Assembly (NCBI GenBank): GCA_001275005.1
Contig: JWZX01003016.1
Location: 1-28,436, forward strand
Direction of reading: 5' to 3'
Length of the DNA stretch: 28,436 bases
Source of the DNA: Chrysochromulina tobinii
Lineage: Eukaryota > Haptophyta > Prymnesiales > Chrysochromulinaceae
Position 1 is the stretch's first letter; every line of letters starts with the position of its first letter. The position numbers were made by a program, and so were the translations under genes. Below are positions 25,046 through 28,436 of the stretch, in pieces. The notes beneath the pieces are model-generated. The model saw only the letters and a program-made list of their open reading frames with translations, was not told where the DNA came from and searched no databases.

Positions 25046-25534
25046 ATGCTTGGGCAATTGTGGTCGCGCCTCGGCTCGGCGTACCGCGCCAAGGTCGGCA
25101 AGGAGCTCGCTTCGCGAGGTGCGCAAGCATCCCAGCTTGCCGTGCTTTCCTTGCGGTGCAACCGCCGTTTTGCCTGTCGCAGCGGCCGCGTGTGCGCTCG
25201 GTCACGGAAGCTGCCATGCAGGCTCCTGTGGCGCCACGCCATCTCCTCCGGCTCTCCTCTCTCAACGCGAATGCGCTGCTGCTGCCTCGCAGGCCTCCTC
25301 TACGAGGACATCATGATCGAGACCACGGACGTGAAGCTCGCGCTGTCGCGGCTGCCCAAGGACGTGCTCATGGCGCGCGAGCAGCGCCTCAAGCGCGCGA
25401 TGGTGCTCAGCAGCCAGCAGCGCTACCTCCCGGATGAGGTGGCCGAGAAGATCGACCCGTGGCAGCCGTACCTCAGCCCGTACCTGCAGGCGATCGAGGA
25501 GCAGAAGAATGAGGAGAAGCTCCTAGCCAAGTAG
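25046..25534 (+). CDS. QCR7: Cytochrome bc1 complex subunit 7 (QCR7/UQCRB), two exons
   Basis: Exons 25046-25118 and 25293-25534 give 104 residues: an N-terminus MLGQLWSRLGSAYRAKVGKEL, then GLLYEDIMIETTDVKLALSRLP, REQRLKRAMVLSSQQRYLP and WQPYLSPYL. This is the order of the 14-kDa subunit of mitochondrial complex III (plant and animal QCR7/UQCRB, about 110-125 residues), which helps assemble cytochrome b on the matrix side. The frame stays open through the intron, so the unspliced ORF has 162 codons; the intron part (Cys/Arg-rich) has no family similarity. No cleaved presequence is seen, as is usual for this subunit. Confidence 0.88.
   Translation: MLGQLWSRLGSAYRAKVGKELASRGAQASQLAVLSLRCNRRFACRSGRVCARSRKLPCRLLWRHAISSGSPLSTRMRCCCLAGLLYEDIMIETTDVKLALSRLPKDVLMAREQRLKRAMVLSSQQRYLPDEVAEKIDPWQPYLSPYLQAIEEQKNEEKLLAK
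25119..25292 (+). other. QCR7 intron (174 nt, phase 1, no in-frame stop)
   Basis: The donor is GCGAG|GTGCGC and the acceptor is CCTCGCAG|GCC. Splicing forms SRGLLYED. The length is divisible by three and the intron has no in-frame stop, so retention would insert 58 residues without a frameshift. Confidence 0.85.
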
Positions 25535-25685
25535 GCCTGTACTCTGTATTGCACGCCGCCGCCGCGCCGCTGGCGGCGCGCGGGGACGGCAGGGCGCGTT
25601 TGTGCCCTGATACAGCGCACAATTGTCCTCGGAACTCGTGCGGAGAGGCGTGCGCTTTCAACAGCGTGCCCGTCTGGTTGTTTAT

Positions 25686-27890
25686 ATGACTCCGTCTTCT
25701 TCACATCGAAACGCCGTTCTGGGCGTGGGCGCCTCCGCTTCCTCTCCGCACTCGGCCTCCGTGGACCCTGCACACGGGGCGTCACGCAAAGCGCAAACCC
25801 CTCTCCTTTCTCCCTCGACGGCGGCTGGGGCCGCGGCCCCGCACCGACCGTCGACCATGCCCATCATGAAAGGATTGAGCGTCGAGGAGGCCGCCGAGAT
25901 CGTGCTCGCGGAGGTGCGTTCGCTGCCAACGGAACGATGCGGGCTGCGCGATGTGCTCGGCCGGCGACTGGCCGAAGACGTGTTCGCACCGCGGCCGCAC
26001 CCGCCGTTTCCGGCAGCCATCAAGGATGGCTATGCGGTGCGTGCGGCCGACGGCAGCGCCGAGCGAGTGGTTGTCAGCGAGATACGCGCGGGCGACGCGG
26101 CGGCGCAGCCTGAGCTCGCAAGCGGTCAAGCAACCTACATCACCACGGGCGCGCCGCTCCCTCCGGGCGCCGACGCAGTCATCGGCATCGAGGAGGTGCG
26201 CGAGGTGGGCACGCGGAGGATCGCCCTGACGTCGGCAGCGGCGCCCAAGGCAGGTCAGGAAGTGCGCGCCGTGGGCTCCGACATGGCCGACGGCGCGCTG
26301 GTCCTGAGCGCCTCCGACTTGCTCGGTGCAGCCGAGGTGGGCTTGCTCGGCGGGCTCGGATTCTCCAGTGCGCTCGTGGGTGGCGTGCCCACATGCGCGG
26401 TACTCTCGACGGGGGATGAGCTGCTGGACGCACTCGCCGGGAGCGCGGGCTCGCCCGAGGACGGCGAGCGCCGAGCCACAGGAAAGATCTTCGATTCAAA
26501 TCGTCCGATGCTGCTCGCGCTGTCGGCAGCCGAGGGGGCACGTACGCTCGACCTGGGACTGAGCTCCGACGTGGCGGGCGTGCTCGAGGCAAAGCTTGAG
26601 GCGGCGCTCGCGGCGGACGTGGACGTGCTCGTGTGCTCGGGGGGCGTCTCGATGGGAGATCGCGATCTCATCAAGCCCCTCCTCAAGGCGCGTGGCACCT
26701 TCCATTTTGGGACTGTCGTCATGAAGCCGGGCAAGCCTCTCACGTTCGCCACGCTGCCACGATCCCCCAGCAGTGGCGGTGGCGGCACGGCGCGCGCGCC
26801 CCTGCTCGTCTTCGGGTTGCCGGGCAACCCGGTGAGTGCGTACGCGTGCTTCCACCTGGTCGTCGCTCCGACGCTGCGCAAGCTGAGTGGCTCACTGACT
26901 CCGCGCCCGCGCCGTCTGGTGGCTCGGCTGGGCGTGCCGATCACGCCGGATGCGGAGCGGCCTGAGTACCATCGGGTGGTGCTCACGAGCACGCGCGACG
27001 GCCTCGTCGCCACCTCCACAGGCCGCCAGATCTCGTCACGCCTCGCCTCCTGTCGGGGCTCCGATGCGCTTGTGGAGGTGCCGGCGGGCGGCGCCGCCTG
27101 GCCCGCTCGTACGCTGGTGTCGGCGCTCCTGGTAGGGCGGCTCGAGCAGGGGATGGGGCACGCGCACGACACGGGCCTCGAGCTACCCCTCCCGCCCTTG
27201 CCGCCCGCCCCCGCATCGCCACCGCCCGCGCCCTCGCCCTTACCGCCGCCACCACCCTTGCCGCCGCCGCCCGCGCCGCTCGGTCTTCGAATGGGGGCGG
27301 CTGCAGGCACGAGGCCACTCGACGAGGCTGCTGCCCTCGCGGCGGCCGCCAGCGTGCCAGCGCCGCCGCCGTTTGCGCGCATCGGCCTCGTCTTGCCCGG
27401 CGCGGGCGGCGCGAGAGAGGGCGAGGAGCGGGGCGGTGGGAGCGGCGGTGGTGGCGCGGTGTGGGGCGGTTGGTTGCTCGAGGTGCTCGGCGCACGGCTT
27501 GTGCCGGGGAGCTGGGTCGCGGACACGCTCGTGTACGATGCTGACGCGCCCGAGTCCGCGCTCGCCGCGCTGATCGCGATGAGCGCCCCCGGGCACGCAC
27601 GCAGCGTGGTGCTGTGTGTGGGAGGCACCGCCGCATGCGACGCGGCGACGGCGGCCGCTCCACGGGAGGTGCCTGGGCTGGGCTCGCTCATGCGGAGCGC
27701 TGCGCTGGCACCCGCGCCCGCCCTCGCCCTCCTCGGGCCGTGGACTGTCCGTGCGCGCGGCGGTACGATGCTCGTGTGCCTCCCGGCGCACGCGGAGGCG
27801 TTGGTCGCGTGCCTCGATGCGGTGCTGCCCGCGATGCCGCACGCGGTCGCGCAGGTCGGAGGGCTGCCGCCGCCGCGGCTTCGTGGGTGA
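25686..27890 (+). CDS. CNX1: Cnx1-type molybdenum cofactor synthase (MoeA E domain fused to a degenerate MogA-like G domain)
   Basis: The ATG at 25686 gives 734 residues; an ATG at 25857 (MPIMKGLSVEEA) at the domain start is an alternative. The E domain has the MoeA motifs PPFPAAIKDGYAVRA, TGAPLPPGADAVIGIEE, STGDEL, KIFDSNR, SGGVSMGDRDLIKP, VMKPGKPLTFA and GLPGNPVSAY, consistent with an active molybdate insertase. A Pro-rich linker (about 510-560) leads to a MogA-like region: LGARLVPGSWVADT, VVLCVGGTAACDAATAAAP, REVPGLGSLMRSAAL, VRARGGTMLVCLPAHAEALVACLDAVLPAMPHAVAQVGG. The E-then-G order matches plant Cnx1; gephyrin is G-then-E. The G active-site loop GGTGFTPRDVTPEAT of Cnx1 is eroded here, so the adenylylation activity may be lost or supplied elsewhere. 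The E domain call is secure; the G state is inferred. Confidence 0.92.
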   Translation: MTPSSSHRNAVLGVGASASSPHSASVDPAHGASRKAQTPLLSPSTAAGAAAPHRPSTMPIMKGLSVEEAAEIVLAEVRSLPTERCGLRDVLGRRLAEDVFAPRPHPPFPAAIKDGYAVRAADGSAERVVVSEIRAGDAAAQPELASGQATYITTGAPLPPGADAVIGIEEVREVGTRRIALTSAAAPKAGQEVRAVGSDMADGALVLSASDLLGAAEVGLLGGLGFSSALVGGVPTCAVLSTGDELLDALAGSAGSPEDGERRATGKIFDSNRPMLLALSAAEGARTLDLGLSSDVAGVLEAKLEAALAADVDVLVCSGGVSMGDRDLIKPLLKARGTFHFGTVVMKPGKPLTFATLPRSPSSGGGGTARAPLLVFGLPGNPVSAYACFHLVVAPTLRKLSGSLTPRPRRLVARLGVPITPDAERPEYHRVVLTSTRDGLVATSTGRQISSRLASCRGSDALVEVPAGGAAWPARTLVSALLVGRLEQGMGHAHDTGLELPLPPLPPAPASPPPAPSPLPPPPPLPPPPAPLGLRMGAAAGTRPLDEAAALAAAASVPAPPPFARIGLVLPGAGGAREGEERGGGSGGGGAVWGGWLLEVLGARLVPGSWVADTLVYDADAPESALAALIAMSAPGHARSVVLCVGGTAACDAATAAAPREVPGLGSLMRSAALAPAPALALLGPWTVRARGGTMLVCLPAHAEALVACLDAVLPAMPHAVAQVGGLPPPRLRG

Positions 27891-28063
27891 GGCTGAACAC
27901 CGACACTGCCAAAGTCCCAAAAATGGGTTGAAACTTTTCTCACACGAATTGTGCGAATTCCGCAACCCTGGCTGTGTGGCGCTCGTGGAGAGGGGGCACC
28001 CGCGAGTGTGGCCCCCGCGCGCACCGTACATCGTGTACACAAGCCGTGCGTCCTGGTCGACAG
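27891..28063. other. Spacer upstream of the C2HC protein
   Basis: This 173-bp interval separates the CNX1 stop from the next ATG. CAG lies directly before that ATG, so an upstream exon ending in this region is possible. Nothing else is recognised. Confidence 0.4.
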
Positions 28064-28436
28064 ATGCCACCGCCATCGACGCCATGCCCGCATTGCGGCA
28101 AAATGTTCTTCGCGCACTCGCTGCCGATGCACATATCAGTGTGTGCTCCCAATATGGCCGCGAAGCTGGTGGGCTGCCCAGCCTGTGGTGCTACGATGCC
28201 GCAGGCCGAGATCAATGACCACCTGAGCAATTGCAAGGCCGCGCGAGAGATGATGGGCATGGGCTCGCCGCCGTCGCGCCCGAAGGCCAAGGCCAAGGCC
28301 AACAAGAGCCCCGCGAAGGCGAGGACGTCTCGAGCGTCTAGCCCCCGCGGGGGCGGCGGCGGGCGCAGCGCCAGCCCGCGCGGCGGCGGCGGCGGCGGCT
28401 CGGCGCGCAGCGGCGGGAGCACGGCGCGCAGCCGCG
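28064..28436 (+). CDS. C2HC zinc-finger protein (partial, runs off the window)
   Basis: From the ATG at 28064 the frame is open to the last base (124 codons). Two C2HC fingers are evident: CPHCGKMFFAHSLPMHISVC at residues 8-27 and CPACGATMPQAEINDHLSNC at 39-58, each with the C-x2-C-x12-H-x3-C spacing of the zf-C2HC/UBZ-like class. A Lys/Ala-rich stretch (KAKAKANKSPAKARTSRASS) and a Gly/Arg/Ser low-complexity region follow, suggesting nucleic-acid binding or disorder. The 3' end and full domain set lie outside the window. An upstream exon is possible because CAG abuts the ATG. Confidence 0.75.
   Translation, partial: MPPPSTPCPHCGKMFFAHSLPMHISVCAPNMAAKLVGCPACGATMPQAEINDHLSNCKAAREMMGMGSPPSRPKAKAKANKSPAKARTSRASSPRGGGGGRSASPRGGGGGGSARSGGSTARSR

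Noticed and set aside
26255-28132. 625-codon minus-strand ORF
   Set aside because: It lies antisense to the well-supported CNX1 gene and is made of Ser/Arg/Pro/Ala low complexity, as expected from the complementary strand of GC-rich third positions.
1-28436. tRNA, rRNA or CRISPR features
   Set aside because: I found no cloverleaf with a CCA-ready acceptor or T-loop GTTCRANNC in a suitable frame, no rRNA-like sequence and no regularly spaced repeat array. A covariance-model search would be decisive; I judged by eye only.
1-28436. Bacterial or viral origin of the window
   Set aside because: Spliceosomal introns in five genes, PHF5A, calpain-7, QCR7 and ciliary proteins, together with the absence of capsid, polymerase or integrase genes, argue for a eukaryotic nuclear region.

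Overview
The window looks like nuclear DNA from a GC-rich unicellular alga. A haptophyte is my best guess, but this is inferred from style and not proven. The eukaryotic evidence is firm. Several conserved proteins can be read only after removing GT-AG introns: PHF5A (two introns), a calpain-7 homologue, a GT2 and a GT47 glycosyltransferase, and the cytochrome bc1 subunit QCR7. Several genes encode ciliary or organelle-targeted products. The HisRS leader, a hydrophobic signal followed by an ASAFAP-like 'AASYYRP', suggests a secondary plastid. Third codon positions are strongly G/C, so long antisense shadow ORFs are common.

Layout. 0.5-2.0 kb: a divergent pair, CFAP119-like cilia protein (-) and splicing factor PHF5A (+). 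2.5-5.7 kb: calpain-7-like protease whose single visible intron is flanked by a direct repeat of exon sequence. 5.9-7.4 kb: organellar-type histidyl-tRNA synthetase. 7.7-10.0 kb: a membrane-anchored GH6 cellulase-family enzyme (-), divergent from a MORN-repeat gene at 10.5-11.7 kb that appears frame-interrupted. 11.9-13.0 kb: GT2 glycosyltransferase (+). 13.0-14.5 kb: repeat-bearing spacer. 14.5-15.9 kb: GT47/exostosin-like glycosyltransferase (-). 15.9-16.8 kb: spacer. 16.8-17.6 kb: armadillo-repeat protein. 18.4-21.7 kb: large coiled-coil protein with a polyglutamine tract (-), divergent from a poly-serine START/COQ10-like lipid-binding protein (+) at 21.9-22.8 kb. 23.0-23.8 kb: TrmB tRNA m7G methyltransferase. 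24.1-24.8 kb: four-helix membrane protein whose first helix resembles the Orai calcium-channel pore helix (-). 25.0-25.5 kb: QCR7. 25.7-27.9 kb: a Cnx1-type (E-G) molybdenum-cofactor fusion with an apparently degenerate G domain. 28.06 kb to the end: start of a two-finger C2HC protein running off the window.

Most genes are unrelated housekeeping functions, as expected for a nuclear chromosome, so no operon logic applies. The one possible functional grouping is GH6, GT2 and GT47 within about 8 kb, all acting on polysaccharide or glycoprotein. The most unusual DNA features are the self-duplicated calpain intron, a 138-bp nested foldback at the GT2 3' end, inverted CTG/CAG tracts at a divergent promoter, and many perfect 10-12 bp tandem duplications.
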